DNA of 55,865 nucleotides. It comes from DATJPY01 sp035506135. Its GTDB lineage: Bacteria > Myxococcota_A > UBA9160 > PR03. Of this stretch, positions 17,229-25,935 are shown one piece after another. The notes beneath the pieces were generated by a model. The model worked only from the letters and a program-made list of their open reading frames with translations, was not told the DNA's origin and did not search any database. The stretch's first letter is position 1, and the number at the start of each line of letters is the position of its first letter. The position numbers were made by a program, and so were the translations under genes. The stretch spans positions 1-55,865 of the forward strand of contig DATJPY010000130.1 of NCBI GenBank assembly GCA_035506135.1, read 5' to 3'.

Positions 17229-19120
17229 AGGTGGTTGGTCCCGACGGATCCGAGGTACTCGTAGCCCGAGAGCCGCTCGAAGGCCTCGCGCTGCTGCGCC
17301 TCGCCGTGGAACAGCGCGTGGGTCACGCCGAGCGCGCGCAGCTCCGGCCCGGTCGGGTCGACGTAGACGACCACCGAGTCCTGTGAGCGCAGCTTGAACG
17401 AGGGCCGCGGCTCGGCGGACGCGACGAAGGCGACGTGCGCGTAGCGGTCGTACACCCCTCGCCAGCGGCCATGGGGATCGATGCGCGCCCAGAGCTCGAG
17501 CTGGGGCAGCGTGTGCGTTCCGTTGATCGACCGCACGCCGAGTGCGCGGAAGAGGTTGGCGACCTCGTCGGAGCCGAACGCCACCCAGGTGCTCGAGCCG
17601 CCGGCCTCGCGGTCGATCTCGACGATCCGGCGCGAGAGGTCGTTGCCCACGAGGTAGCCGGCGCCGCCCACCGCGATCGGGTTGAACCACGCGGTCGTGG
17701 CGAGTGATGCCACCGCGATCGCGAGCGCGGGGAGCGCGCGGCGGCGCGCGGCGAGCACCCACGCCGCGAGGACGCCGTTGGCCGCCGTGAGCGGCAGCAG
17801 CCACGCGAGCCGCGCTCCCGGAAGCGCGCGCGCGAGCGGCACGGCGCAGAGCGCGAGCCCGAGCGCGAAGCCGGCCGAGAGCAGGACGATGCGGCGGCGG
17901 TCGCGCACCGGCTCGGCGCAGGCGAGGAAGCGCACCAGCAGGACGGCGTCGGCGAGCCCGAGCGCGAGCACGGCGCGGCGGCCGGGTGCGAGCGCGAGCA
18001 GCGAGGCGCGGGCCAGCCAATCGGGAAAGCCGGCCGCGATGTAGACGGCGAGCGCGAACCACAGCGCGACCACGGGCAGCGCGAAGCGGTCGAAGCGGCT
18101 GCGGTCGGCCGCGCTGCGCCAGAGCCAGCTCCCGACAGCCACGGGCGCGAGCATCCAGAACGATGCGGCCTCGCAGACGTTGAAGAGCGGGCCCCAGTCG
18201 CGGGCCCAGAGCGGCGCGGCGAGATTCGCGTTGGCGAGCTGCCAGAGCGTGCGATCGCCGCCCGTCGCGATGCGCAGCCCCGGATACGCGGTGCCGCGCA
18301 TGCGCTGGATCGCCTCGCGCGCATCCCACGCGAACCACGCGACGGCGCCTGCGACGACGAGCGCCGCGGCGAGGAACGCCGCGGCGCGGAGCGGGCCGTG
18401 ATGCCGCAGCTCCAGCTCGCGCCTCCCGTCGAGCCAGAAGCCTGCGACCAGCGCCACATAGAGCCACGCGAGCGGAACCTGGAACGGGGGATAGAGCGCC
18501 AGAGCGAAGCACGCTCCCGCGTAGGCGAGCGCGACCGCGCTCGCCGCGATCGCGGCCGGCCGTCGCGCGCGCGCGAGCGCGACGGTGGCGACGAACGCGA
18601 CGCCCATGCTCGCAGCCTGCGGTGCGGCGTTGAACGACCAGAACTGGAAGAACGGCGAGGAGGCCAGCGCGGCGGCGCCGGCAGCCGAGAGCGCGAGCCG
18701 CCCTCGGCTGACCAGGTAGAAGACGGCGGTCCACGAGCCGAAGAGGCCGAGCGCCCGGCTCCACCAGAGCCACGCCATCCCGACGTCGTCGCCGAGGAAG
18801 AATCCCCACATCGTCGGATGGAAGAGCGCGAGCGGATACGCGACCGGCAGCTCGATCGGCAGGAGCGCGCTCTGTCCGAGCCCGATGCGGTCGTTGACGC
18901 GGGGAAAGCCGGGCTCGTGGGCCGCCTGCGCGAACGCGAGCGGGAGCTGCACCTTCCAGTCGTCGGACCGGATCGCGCGCGGCTCGCCGAGGAGCACCTC
19001 CGAGGGCAGGCTCCCGTCGATGAGCGCATGCCAGGCCGAGATCGAGAAGCCGTGCACGCGCAGCGCCACGAGGCCGGCGAAGAGCAGGGCGAGGCCGATC
19101 GGAAGGGCAGCGCGGCGCAC
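17177..19120 (-). CDS. Large polytopic membrane protein, GT-C/YfhO-like, paralog of the gene at 12653-14665
   Basis: 647 residues from a GTG. It is collinear with the membrane protein at 12653-14665: both have an HGFSxxAWHxxxDGS-like first loop, HPTMWGFFLGDDVG, SPFFQFWSFNAAP, and a C-terminal soluble block with VANLFRALGVRSINGTHTLP. About ten to twelve hydrophobic helices separate these. The conserved loops, rather than helices alone, mean true homology. It faces the first copy across the two GT2 genes and the methyltransferase, as if the cassette had been bracketed by an inverted duplication. A TATGCT -10 element 9 nt upstream suggests a leaderless message. A flippase, polymerase or GT-C transferase role is possible; none is shown. 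Confidence 0.72.
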   Translation of the reverse strand: MRRAALPIGLALLFAGLVALRVHGFSISAWHALIDGSLPSEVLLGEPRAIRSDDWKVQLPLAFAQAAHEPGFPRVNDRIGLGQSALLPIELPVAYPLALFHPTMWGFFLGDDVGMAWLWWSRALGLFGSWTAVFYLVSRGRLALSAAGAAALASSPFFQFWSFNAAPQAASMGVAFVATVALARARRPAAIAASAVALAYAGACFALALYPPFQVPLAWLYVALVAGFWLDGRRELELRHHGPLRAAAFLAAALVVAGAVAWFAWDAREAIQRMRGTAYPGLRIATGGDRTLWQLANANLAAPLWARDWGPLFNVCEAASFWMLAPVAVGSWLWRSAADRSRFDRFALPVVALWFALAVYIAAGFPDWLARASLLALAPGRRAVLALGLADAVLLVRFLACAEPVRDRRRIVLLSAGFALGLALCAVPLARALPGARLAWLLPLTAANGVLAAWVLAARRRALPALAIAVASLATTAWFNPIAVGGAGYLVGNDLSRRIVEIDREAGGSSTWVAFGSDEVANLFRALGVRSINGTHTLPQLELWARIDPHGRWRGVYDRYAHVAFVASAEPRPSFKLRSQDSVVVYVDPTGPELRALGVTHALFHGEAQQREAFERLSGYEYLGSVGTNHLYRLPAVSPDPGAARSR

Positions 19121-19129
19121 CGGCCGCGC

Positions 19130-19135
19130 AGCATA
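19130..19135 (-). promoter_or_regulatory. -10 element TATGCT, probable leaderless promoter
   Basis: On the minus strand TATGCT ends 9 nt before the GTG at 19120; the sequence between is GCGCGGCCG, with no SD. Confidence 0.4.
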
Positions 19136-19203
19136 GGGCAGGCGGCGCGACCCTTGGAAGGTGTGCGGCGATCGCGTTAGGCTCGGCTTGAGGAGGAGGC
19201 TCC

Positions 19204-19644
19204 ATGCGACGTACCTCCGTGCTCGCCCTGCTTCCGATCGCGCTCCTCGCCGCGAGCGCGCTGGCGCAGGAGGCGACGCCCAAGCTCCCGCGCACGCAGC
19301 GACCCGCGGACGCCAAGGTCTACCTGATCTCGCCGGCCAACGGCGCCGACGTGTCGAACCCGGTCACGATCCGGTTCGGGCTCGCCGGCATGGGCGTGGC
19401 ACCGGCCGGTGTGGCCTTCCCCAACACCGGTCACCACCACCTGCTGATCGATGTGCCTGCTCCTCCGCCCGATCTGCCGATCCCGAAGGACGAGCACCAC
19501 ATGCACTTCGGCGGCGGGCAGACGGAGGTGACGCTCACGCTCCCGCCCGGCGAGCACACCCTGCAGCTCGAGCTCGCCGACAAGGACCACATCCCGTTCG
19601 ACCCGCCGCTGCTGTCCGAGCCGATCAAGATCCGGGTGAAGTGA
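19204..19644 (+). CDS. Secreted DUF4399 family protein
   Basis: 146 residues with a clear Sec signal peptide (RRTSVLALLPIALLAASALA, cleavage about residue 21). The mature part has VYLISPANGADVSNPVTIRFGLAGMGVAPAG and GHHHLLIDVPAP, the hallmark His cluster of DUF4399, then DEHHMHFGGGQTEVTLTLPPGEHTLQL. A beta-sandwich periplasmic protein is expected; the His groups could bind a metal, but function is not known for the family. GAGGAGGAGG sits just upstream of the ATG, and TAGGCT about 21 nt upstream may be its -10. It is one of the few genes in this stretch with a strong SD. Its end overlaps the convergent SDR by 20 bp. Confidence 0.85.
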   Translation: MRRTSVLALLPIALLAASALAQEATPKLPRTQRPADAKVYLISPANGADVSNPVTIRFGLAGMGVAPAGVAFPNTGHHHLLIDVPAPPPDLPIPKDEHHMHFGGGQTEVTLTLPPGEHTLQLELADKDHIPFDPPLLSEPIKIRVK

Positions 19645-20611
19645 GCAGCGCGGCGTAGCCCTCGCGAAAGGTCGGGAAGCGGAAGCGGTAGCCCGTCGCG
19701 CGGAGCCGTCCGTTGCGGCAGCGTCTGTTGACTTCGCTCGCTGCGCTCGCTGCGCGAATCGGCCTCCGGCCGATTGGGTTGCTGAGCTGCAGCACGTCCT
19801 GATCGACTTCGCTCGGCTTCGCCTCGCTGCGCGCGCCCGCTCCGCGGGCGCTTGCGGGATGATCTAGTCGAGCGGCTTGCCTCGGAGCTGACGGCGGCTC
19901 GACCGCGAGGCGCTCGGCGAGCCATTGCACGACGGTGGCCTCGTCGGCGGGGTCGTCGTCGACGCCGAGGTAGATCGGAGCGAGCGGCTCGCCGCCGAGG
20001 GCTAGCGCGAGGAGGTGGCGCAGCGCTCCCGCCGCGTCGTCGCGGTGGATGCGATTGGTGTAGTGCCCGCGGCGGGCCTGCGCCCGGCCATCGCGCACGC
20101 TCTCGACGAGGCGCGTCCGGCCTGGGCCGTAGATGCCGCCGAGGCGCACCGCGGTGGTGGGAAGACCGCTCTCGAGGAGGACGCGCTCCGCCTCGAGCAT
20201 GCGCGCGCCGCGGAAGTCGCGCGGCTCGGTCGCGCTCTCCTCGTCGACCCACTCGCCCGCGCGCTGCCCGTAGACGCTGGTGCTCGAGGCGAAGAGGACG
20301 CAGCGCAGCGGCTCGCCGCGCCGCACCACGACGTCGAGCACGCGGCGCAGGCCGTCGACGTAGACGGCGCGGTATGCGTCGTCCGCCGACCCGTCGGGCG
20401 CTGCGGCGTAGATCAGCGCGTCGACCCGGCCCTCCGCGGCGGCATCGATCGCGACCGCCAGGCCGGCGCCGTCGCCGAGGTCGGCGGCGACGGGGACCAC
20501 GGCAGCGGAAAGCCCCTTCGGCTGCCGGCGAAGGCCGAGCACGCGGTGGCCGTCGGCGGCGAGCTGTCCCGCGAGCACGGCGCCGACGTAGCCGCAGCCG
20601 GCGATCAGCAC
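19625..20611 (-). CDS. YeeZ-like atypical SDR with an in-frame palindromic-repeat insertion
   Basis: 328 residues from a GTG. It opens LIAGCGYVGAVLAGQLAADGH, the atypical SDR (YeeZ/YbjT-like) Rossmann start, with ASSTSVYGQRAGEWVDEES and TAVRLGGIYGPGR typical of the group. The expected C-terminal block (RCRNGRLRATGYRFRFPTF, then REGYAALL) is present but is separated from the rest by about 56 extra residues, roughly positions 246-301. That stretch includes ARSEAKPSEV and DVLQLSNP and is encoded by the repeat at 19725-19894. The frame is kept, so a full-length enlarged protein may be made. It is 19 bp downstream of the FabG-like gene. Substrate unknown. Confidence 0.8.
   Translation of the reverse strand: MLIAGCGYVGAVLAGQLAADGHRVLGLRRQPKGLSAAVVPVAADLGDGAGLAVAIDAAAEGRVDALIYAAAPDGSADDAYRAVYVDGLRRVLDVVVRRGEPLRCVLFASSTSVYGQRAGEWVDEESATEPRDFRGARMLEAERVLLESGLPTTAVRLGGIYGPGRTRLVESVRDGRAQARRGHYTNRIHRDDAAGALRHLLALALGGEPLAPIYLGVDDDPADEATVVQWLAERLAVEPPSAPRQAARLDHPASARGAGARSEAKPSEVDQDVLQLSNPIGRRPIRAASAASEVNRRCRNGRLRATGYRFRFPTFREGYAALLTSPGS
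19725..19894 (+). repeat. Palindromic repeat copy A (two modules), inside the SDR coding region
   Basis: Two tandem modules, each with a GACTTCGCTCG core and a CGCTGCGCG segment followed by a hairpin. Module 1 hairpin: AATCGGCC-TCC-GGCCGATT (19757-19775). Module 2 hairpin: GCGCCCGC-TCC-GCGGGCGC (19833-19851). Between them is GGGTTGCTGAGCTGCAGCAC, which is shared with copy C. After hairpin 2 comes CTTGCGGGATGATC and a TTGCCTCGGAG tail shared with copies B and C. On the minus strand it reads through the SDR frame without a stop. Bounds are from alignment by eye, plus or minus a few bases. Confidence 0.85.
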
Positions 20612-20630
20612 CTGCCCCGCGGATCCCGTC

Positions 20631-21359
20631 TCAGCCCCCGTACAGACCGCCGTTCACGTGGATCACCGTTCCGTGTACGTAGCTCGCGCGCGCGGCGAGG
20701 AAGGCCACCACCTCGGCCACCTCCTCGGGGCGGCCCATCCGCCCGAGCGGAATGCGCTCGAGGATGCGGCGCTTCGCCTCCTCGGGGAGCTCGGCGGTCA
20801 TGTCGGTCTCGATGAAGCCGGGGGCGACGGAGTTGACCAGGATGTCGCGCCCGGCGAGCTCCTGCGCGAGCGACTTGGTGAGCGCGTCGAGGCCCGCCTT
20901 CGCCATCGTGTAGGGAGACTGCCCGCGGTTGCCGACGTGGCCCACCACGCTCGAGATCTGGATGATGCGCCCGGCGCGCTGCTTCAGCATGAAGCGCCTC
21001 AGCACGAGCTTGGTCAGGTACCAGGTGCCGCGCGCGAGCGCCGCGACGGCATCGTAGTCGTCGAGCTTCATCGTGGGCGTCGGCGCGTTGCGCACCACCC
21101 CGGCGTTGTTGACCAGCACGTCGATCCGGCCCGCGCGCTCCTGGAGCTCCGCGACGAGCGCGTCGACCTCGGCCGGAAGCGCGAGGTCCGCGCGCAGCGC
21201 GAGCGCGTCGGGCAGCTCGCCGGCCAGCTTCGCCGCCGCCTCGCCGCTCGCGTTGTGGTGCACGACGACGCGAAGCCCTTCGCCCGCCAGCGCGCGACAG
21301 CACGCCGCGCCGATGCCGCGCGCGCCGCCGGTGACGAGTGCGACGGGCTTCTCCGACAT
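20631..21359 (-). CDS. FabG-like short-chain dehydrogenase (3-oxoacyl-ACP reductase family)
   Basis: 242 residues with the complete classical SDR set: VTGGARGIGAACC (residues 9-21), NNAGV, catalytic Ser in QISSVVGHVGNRGQ, YTMAK, and PGFIETDMTAEL. The C-terminal GTVIHVNGGLYGG is of the FabG type. It would reduce a 3-oxoacyl thioester with NADPH. There is no adjacent acyl-carrier or condensing enzyme gene, so it need not be the fatty-acid FabG. The upstream TAACCT element (21366-21371) ends 6 nt before the ATG and overlaps the dinG stop codon. Confidence 0.85.
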   Translation of the reverse strand: MSEKPVALVTGGARGIGAACCRALAGEGLRVVVHHNASGEAAAKLAGELPDALALRADLALPAEVDALVAELQERAGRIDVLVNNAGVVRNAPTPTMKLDDYDAVAALARGTWYLTKLVLRRFMLKQRAGRIIQISSVVGHVGNRGQSPYTMAKAGLDALTKSLAQELAGRDILVNSVAPGFIETDMTAELPEEAKRRILERIPLGRMGRPEEVAEVVAFLAARASYVHGTVIHVNGGLYGG

Positions 21360-21365
21360 GGCGGC

Positions 21366-21371
21366 AGGTTA
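21366..21371 (-). promoter_or_regulatory. -10 element TAACCT, possible leaderless promoter of the FabG-like gene
   Basis: On the minus strand TAACCT ends 6 nt before the ATG at 21359; its first three bases are the TAA stop of the upstream helicase gene. Confidence 0.35.
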
Positions 21372-24155
21372 GCAGCGGCCGTCAGGAGGCTCGGATCCAG
21401 CCTTCGCCCCGAGGCCCACCTCCGCGAGCCGCTCCCCGAGCCGCTCGGGCCGCGAGACCACCACGTGCGAGCCGGGCGGCAGGGCGGCGTCGAGACGGCG
21501 GAAGTAGCGCTTGTCGGTGCGCCCCTCGACGATCACCACGATGCCGCGGTCGTCCTCGCTGCGGATCAGCCGGCCGATCATCTGCTTCAGGTTGAGCAGC
21601 ATCTTCCCGAGCGTGTAGCGCTCGAAGGCGTCGATGCCGGCGCGCCGCAGGCGCAGCTCGCGCCGGCGGCGCAGCTCGGTCGGCACCTCGAAAGGAAGCT
21701 TCTCGATCACGACGGCCTGGAGCTGGTCGCCCGGCAGGTCGAGGCCCTGCCAGAACTTGCGCGCGCCGAGCAGCACGGCGCCGCCGCGCGAGAAGCGCTC
21801 GACCAGCGCGTTGGGATCGTCCGCTGCGCGCCGCGGCGCCAGCACCTCGAGGCCCGCCTCGCGGAGACGCGGCGCGAGCCGCGTCGCGACGTCCTGCATG
21901 CGCCGCAGGCTCGTGAAGAGCCCGAGCGTCCGGCCTCCGAGCTGCAGCGCGAGCCGCTCGATGATGTGGGCCGTCTCCTCGACCAGCTCGCCCCGCTCGG
22001 GGAGCGCCACCACGCGCATGTGCTCGGCGTAGGGGAACGGGCTCGGGACCGACACCGTCGTGATGTCGGGTGCATCGGAGGAGCCCAAGCCCACGAAGCC
22101 CTCCGGCATCGGCTGGATGCCGAGCTCGCCGAGCGAGGCGAAGGCGTCGCCGTCGATGAAGAGGCTCGCCGAGACGCCGGCGAAGCTCTCGAGGCGGGCG
22201 AGGAAGTGCTCGCGGAAGGCCTCGGCCGGCGAGACGCGCCGCACCGCCAGTCGCCAGCGGTCGAAGGGCGCCTCGACGCTCTCGAACACCGCCACCGAGT
22301 CCTCCGAGCCAGCGAAGGCGAGGCGCAGCGCGCTCGCCGCCGCGCGCAGATCCTCGGGCGTGCGCGAGAGCCCCCCGCTCGCCTCGTCGGGATCGACCAG
22401 CGCGTCGATCTCGCGCGCCACCGCCTCGATGCGCGCGGCCGCCGTCTCCGCGAGCGCCGCGGCATCCGCCAGCGGCCCGCCGAGATGCTCGGGCACCTGC
22501 ACCTCGCCGAACTCGCCGGCCAGGGGCTCGAGGGCACGGCCGAGCGACACCAGCTCCTGTTGGATCGCGCGCCGCCACGCGATCGGCTCCTTGCGGAGCG
22601 CGCGCCGCTTGGAAGCCGGTAGAAGCGGATCCACGGCAGCTCCCGCGAAGCCCGCCGGGACAGTCTGGCTTGGACGACCGAACACGTCGTCGAGCCGGTC
22701 GAGCACCTCCTCCGGCCGCACCGAGAGCGCGTAGACGTCGTCGGCGACGTCGGCCAGCTCGTGCGCCTCGTCCACCACCGCGTGGGCGAAGGGCGGGTAG
22801 TCGGAGGGCCAGCGCAGCAGGAGATCGTGGTTGGCGACGACCAGGTGCGCCTGTCCGAGCGCGGCGCGGCGGCGGCCCATCGGACAGGCCGGGTGCGCGG
22901 CGCACTGCTCGCGCGAGCACTGCTCGGCGCGCGCGGCGACCGAGCGGTGCAGGAGCTCGCCGAGCCCCGGGTGCCGCCGCAGCCACGCCGCCGACAGCGA
23001 TCCCACCTCGCCGTGCGGCCGGATCGACGCGCACGCCGCCAGCGCGGCGTAGGCGAGGCGGTCCTCCGCGAAGATGCGCGGCTCGAGCCCCTCGGCGAGT
23101 GCCAGCGCCAATCGCCGCTCGCACAGGTAGTTGGCGCGTCCCTTGATCGAGAGCGCGCGCAGGCCGGGGTGCCCGAGGAAGCGCGCCGCGGCCGGAATGT
23201 CCTTCGAGAGGAGCTGGTCCTGCAGCAGCTTGGTGCGCGTCGAGACGACGAGGGGATGGAAGCGCTCGCCGCGCGCCTCCGCCGCCTGCGACCGCTCGAC
23301 CGCGAACGGGATCAGCGCCGCGAGGTACGCCAGCGACTTGCCGACGCCCGTGCCGCCCTCGAGCAGCAGCGTGCCGCCGTCGCGCAGCCGTGCCGCGAAG
23401 TGGCGTGCCAGCTCGACCTGCGCCTCGCGCACGCGGTAGCCGGGGAAGTGGCGGCCGCCGCGCTCGGCGTCGCGCAGCGCAGCGGCGATGGCGTCGGGAG
23501 CGAAGGCGACCGGCGGCTCGGAGCTCGGCCCGACCTCGACGAACTCCGACCCACCGGCCGAGGCCGGCGGAGCGTCCTTGGCGAGGAGCGCGATCCACGG
23601 CGACTCGGGCGCGTAGCTCTCGAGCGCGCGGCGAGCGGCGCCGTATCGCGCCTCGCCGGCGCGCGAGGCCGCGGCGATCGCGGAGACGACGCGCGCCGTG
23701 TCGAGCGCGTCCTCGAAGGCACGATGGCGCTCCTCGCGGCCGAGGAGGAGCCGCGAGAACGTCTCGAGCCGCAGGTCGGGGGCGTCGGGATGGGTGACCG
23801 CGAGGAGGTCCTGCGTGTCCAGGTAGACCGCGTCGGCGAGACCACCGCCGATGAAGCGCGCCAGGAAGTGGCGCTCGAAGGCGGTGTTGTGCGCGACCAG
23901 CGCGCGGCCGGCGAGCGCCTCGCGGATCGAATCGCGCACCGACGCGAGCGGGGGGGCGTCCGCCACCAGCGACTCGTCGATGCCCGTGAGGCGCTGGATC
24001 GCGGGCGGGATCGCAGCGCCGGGGCGCACCAGCGTGCGCAGGCCCCGAGGCGTCGCGCCGGGCTCGAGCAGGACCGCGCCGAACTCGAGGATCTCTGCGC
24101 CCGCGTCGGTCGACAAGCCCGTCGTCTCGAGATCGACGACGGCGACCGGGCCCAC
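21369..24155 (-). CDS. dinG: DnaQ exonuclease-DinG helicase fusion
   Basis: 928 residues. Residues 1-165 form a DnaQ-like 3'-5' exonuclease (VVDLETTGL with D8/E10, HNTAFERHFL, and HRAFEDALDTARV carrying the final His/Asp). The rest is an XPD/DinG superfamily 2 helicase with Walker A EGGTGVGKS, a VVDEAHELADV (DEAH) box, and the late GRLIRSEDDRG motif VI. Cysteines in NYLCERR, EQCSREQC and HPACPM fit the [4Fe-4S] cluster of DinG/XPD. The fusion order is as in Firmicutes DinG; enterobacterial DinG lacks the nuclease. It probably processes replication or repair structures. The GTG at 24155 is the only plausible start before the exonuclease motif. Confidence 0.88.
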   Translation of the reverse strand: MGPVAVVDLETTGLSTDAGAEILEFGAVLLEPGATPRGLRTLVRPGAAIPPAIQRLTGIDESLVADAPPLASVRDSIREALAGRALVAHNTAFERHFLARFIGGGLADAVYLDTQDLLAVTHPDAPDLRLETFSRLLLGREERHRAFEDALDTARVVSAIAAASRAGEARYGAARRALESYAPESPWIALLAKDAPPASAGGSEFVEVGPSSEPPVAFAPDAIAAALRDAERGGRHFPGYRVREAQVELARHFAARLRDGGTLLLEGGTGVGKSLAYLAALIPFAVERSQAAEARGERFHPLVVSTRTKLLQDQLLSKDIPAAARFLGHPGLRALSIKGRANYLCERRLALALAEGLEPRIFAEDRLAYAALAACASIRPHGEVGSLSAAWLRRHPGLGELLHRSVAARAEQCSREQCAAHPACPMGRRRAALGQAHLVVANHDLLLRWPSDYPPFAHAVVDEAHELADVADDVYALSVRPEEVLDRLDDVFGRPSQTVPAGFAGAAVDPLLPASKRRALRKEPIAWRRAIQQELVSLGRALEPLAGEFGEVQVPEHLGGPLADAAALAETAAARIEAVAREIDALVDPDEASGGLSRTPEDLRAAASALRLAFAGSEDSVAVFESVEAPFDRWRLAVRRVSPAEAFREHFLARLESFAGVSASLFIDGDAFASLGELGIQPMPEGFVGLGSSDAPDITTVSVPSPFPYAEHMRVVALPERGELVEETAHIIERLALQLGGRTLGLFTSLRRMQDVATRLAPRLREAGLEVLAPRRAADDPNALVERFSRGGAVLLGARKFWQGLDLPGDQLQAVVIEKLPFEVPTELRRRRELRLRRAGIDAFERYTLGKMLLNLKQMIGRLIRSEDDRGIVVIVEGRTDKRYFRRLDAALPPGSHVVVSRPERLGERLAEVGLGAKAGSEPPDGRC

Positions 24156-24237
24156 CCGCGAGAGCCACTCACCGAGCGCATCGAGGTCGAGCCCGAGCGC
24201 CTCCGCGTCGACCGGCTCGAGCCGACACGAGCTGCGG

Positions 24238-25884
24238 TCAGACGTAGATGCCGCCCTTGTACTGCTTGTCCTGGCGGATCTTCACGTTGACCAGCGCGGG
24301 AAGTCCGGAGGCCGCGGCGCGCTCGAGCGCGGGGCGGATCTGCTCCGGCCGCTCGCAGTACTCGCCGTGCCCGCCGAGCGCCTCGACCACCTTGTCGTAG
24401 CGCGTGTAGGCCAGCTCGGTCGCGACCAGCCGGTCCCAGCCATAGACGGCGCCCTGCGGGCGCATCATCTGCCCCCACGCACCGTCGTTGCCGACGATGC
24501 CGATGATCGGGAGCTTGAAGCGGACGGCGGTGTCGTACTCGAAGCCGTTCAGGCCGAACGAGCCGTCGCCGTACACGATCACGACGCGCTTCTTCGGATG
24601 CGAGAGCTGCGCGGCGAGCGCGAAGGGCATGCCGACGCCGAGCGTCCCGAGCGGGCCCGGGTCCATCCAGGATCCCTCCCCCGGCACCGGGATGATCTTC
24701 GCGGCGGTCGCGACGATGTCGCCGCCATCGCCGACCACGATGGTCTCGCCGAGCGTCCCGAGCCAGTCCCGCACCTCGCGGCACATCCGCTGCGGGTCGA
24801 CCGGCGACTCGTCGCTGTTGAGCGCCGCCTCGACCTTCTTCTCCTCCTCGACCTCGACCTTGCGCAGCTCGTCGCGCCAGCCGGTGTAGTCGAGCCGAAC
24901 GCCCGAGTTCTTCATCTCCTCGAGCATGAGCTCGAAGGTGCAGGCCAGGTTGCCGACGAGCCCGACGTCGGCGGGGCGGTTCTGCCCGATCAGCGTGGCA
25001 TCCATCTCGAGCTGGATGATCTTGGCGTCGGCCGGGATCGTCTTGCCGAAGGCGAGCCGGAAGTCGAGCAACGAGCCCGCGAGGATGATCAGGTCGATCT
25101 GCTTCAGCGCGGCGCGGCGCGAGCGGTTCAGGAAGTTCGGCGAGTCGGGCGGGATCGTGCCGCGCCCCATCCCGTTGGTGTAGGACGGCATGTGCGTCTC
25201 GTCGATGAACGCGTTCATCGCCGCGCTGGCCATCGACCACTTCACCGAGGTGCCGGCCATCAGCATCGGGCGCTTCGCCTTCTCGAGGAGCGCGAGCGCG
25301 GCGCGCACCTCGGCGCGATCCGGCGAGAGGCGCGGCGGCGCGGTGCGGATCGGCGGGATCGGCGCCTGCTCCCACTCCACCTGCCCCATGAAGACGTCCA
25401 TCGGGATCTCGAGGAAGGCGGGGCCGGGAATGCCAGAGACCGCGTGCCGGATCCCCAGCTCGACGTATTCGGGAATGCGCCGCGTCTCGTAGCAGGCGTC
25501 GGCCCACTTGGTGATCGGCTTCATCAGGCCGACGTGGTCCATCTCCTGGAGCGAGCCGCGCCGCAGGTTGCTGAAGGGACCCTGGCCGCCGATCACGAGG
25601 ATCGGCGAGTTGGCGCGCCAGGCGTTGGCGACGCCGGTGGTACCGTCGGTGACGCCGGGCCCCGCCGTGATCGCGGCGACGCCGACCTTGCCGGGGTTGC
25701 ACCGGGCCCACGCATCGGCGGCGTGGACGGCCGCTTGCTCGTGGCGCACGTCGATCACGCGGATGCCCTCGTCGAGGCAGCCGTCGTAGAGCGGCATGAT
25801 GTGGCCGCCGGAGAGCGTGAAGATGCACTCGACGCCGGCCTGCTTGAGGGCGCGGGCCAGCGGCTTGCCGCCGTGAACGGGCAT
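24238..25884 (-). CDS. TPP-dependent enzyme, acetolactate synthase/2-hydroxyacyl-CoA lyase family
   Basis: 548 residues with the three-domain layout of the family. The catalytic Glu is in DVRHEQAAVHAADA (about residue 50). The central FAD/nucleotide-like domain begins near residue 190, and the TPP-Mg motif is IVYGDGSFGLNGFEYD...GNDGAWG near residue 440. The QEMDHVGLMKPITKWA block is common to acetolactate synthases, oxalyl-CoA decarboxylase and 2-hydroxyacyl-CoA lyases. No small regulatory subunit (ilvH) or branched-chain gene is adjacent, so anabolic AHAS is less likely. The ATG has GGAGA 6 nt upstream and is preferred over an in-frame start 42 bp earlier. Substrate not determined. Confidence 0.8.
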   Translation of the reverse strand: MPVHGGKPLARALKQAGVECIFTLSGGHIMPLYDGCLDEGIRVIDVRHEQAAVHAADAWARCNPGKVGVAAITAGPGVTDGTTGVANAWRANSPILVIGGQGPFSNLRRGSLQEMDHVGLMKPITKWADACYETRRIPEYVELGIRHAVSGIPGPAFLEIPMDVFMGQVEWEQAPIPPIRTAPPRLSPDRAEVRAALALLEKAKRPMLMAGTSVKWSMASAAMNAFIDETHMPSYTNGMGRGTIPPDSPNFLNRSRRAALKQIDLIILAGSLLDFRLAFGKTIPADAKIIQLEMDATLIGQNRPADVGLVGNLACTFELMLEEMKNSGVRLDYTGWRDELRKVEVEEEKKVEAALNSDESPVDPQRMCREVRDWLGTLGETIVVGDGGDIVATAAKIIPVPGEGSWMDPGPLGTLGVGMPFALAAQLSHPKKRVVIVYGDGSFGLNGFEYDTAVRFKLPIIGIVGNDGAWGQMMRPQGAVYGWDRLVATELAYTRYDKVVEALGGHGEYCERPEQIRPALERAAASGLPALVNVKIRQDKQYKGGIYV

Positions 25885-25935
25885 GGTCGTCTCCGTCGCT
25901 GCGAGTTGGCGCGACGGTATCACCAAACCGCCCCC

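Noticed and set aside
24155..24239. Upstream extension of the dinG reading frame towards the TPP enzyme gene.
   Set aside because: The frame is open, but no ATG/GTG/TTG lies between the TPP gene stop and GTG 24155, and the exonuclease motif begins immediately after that GTG.
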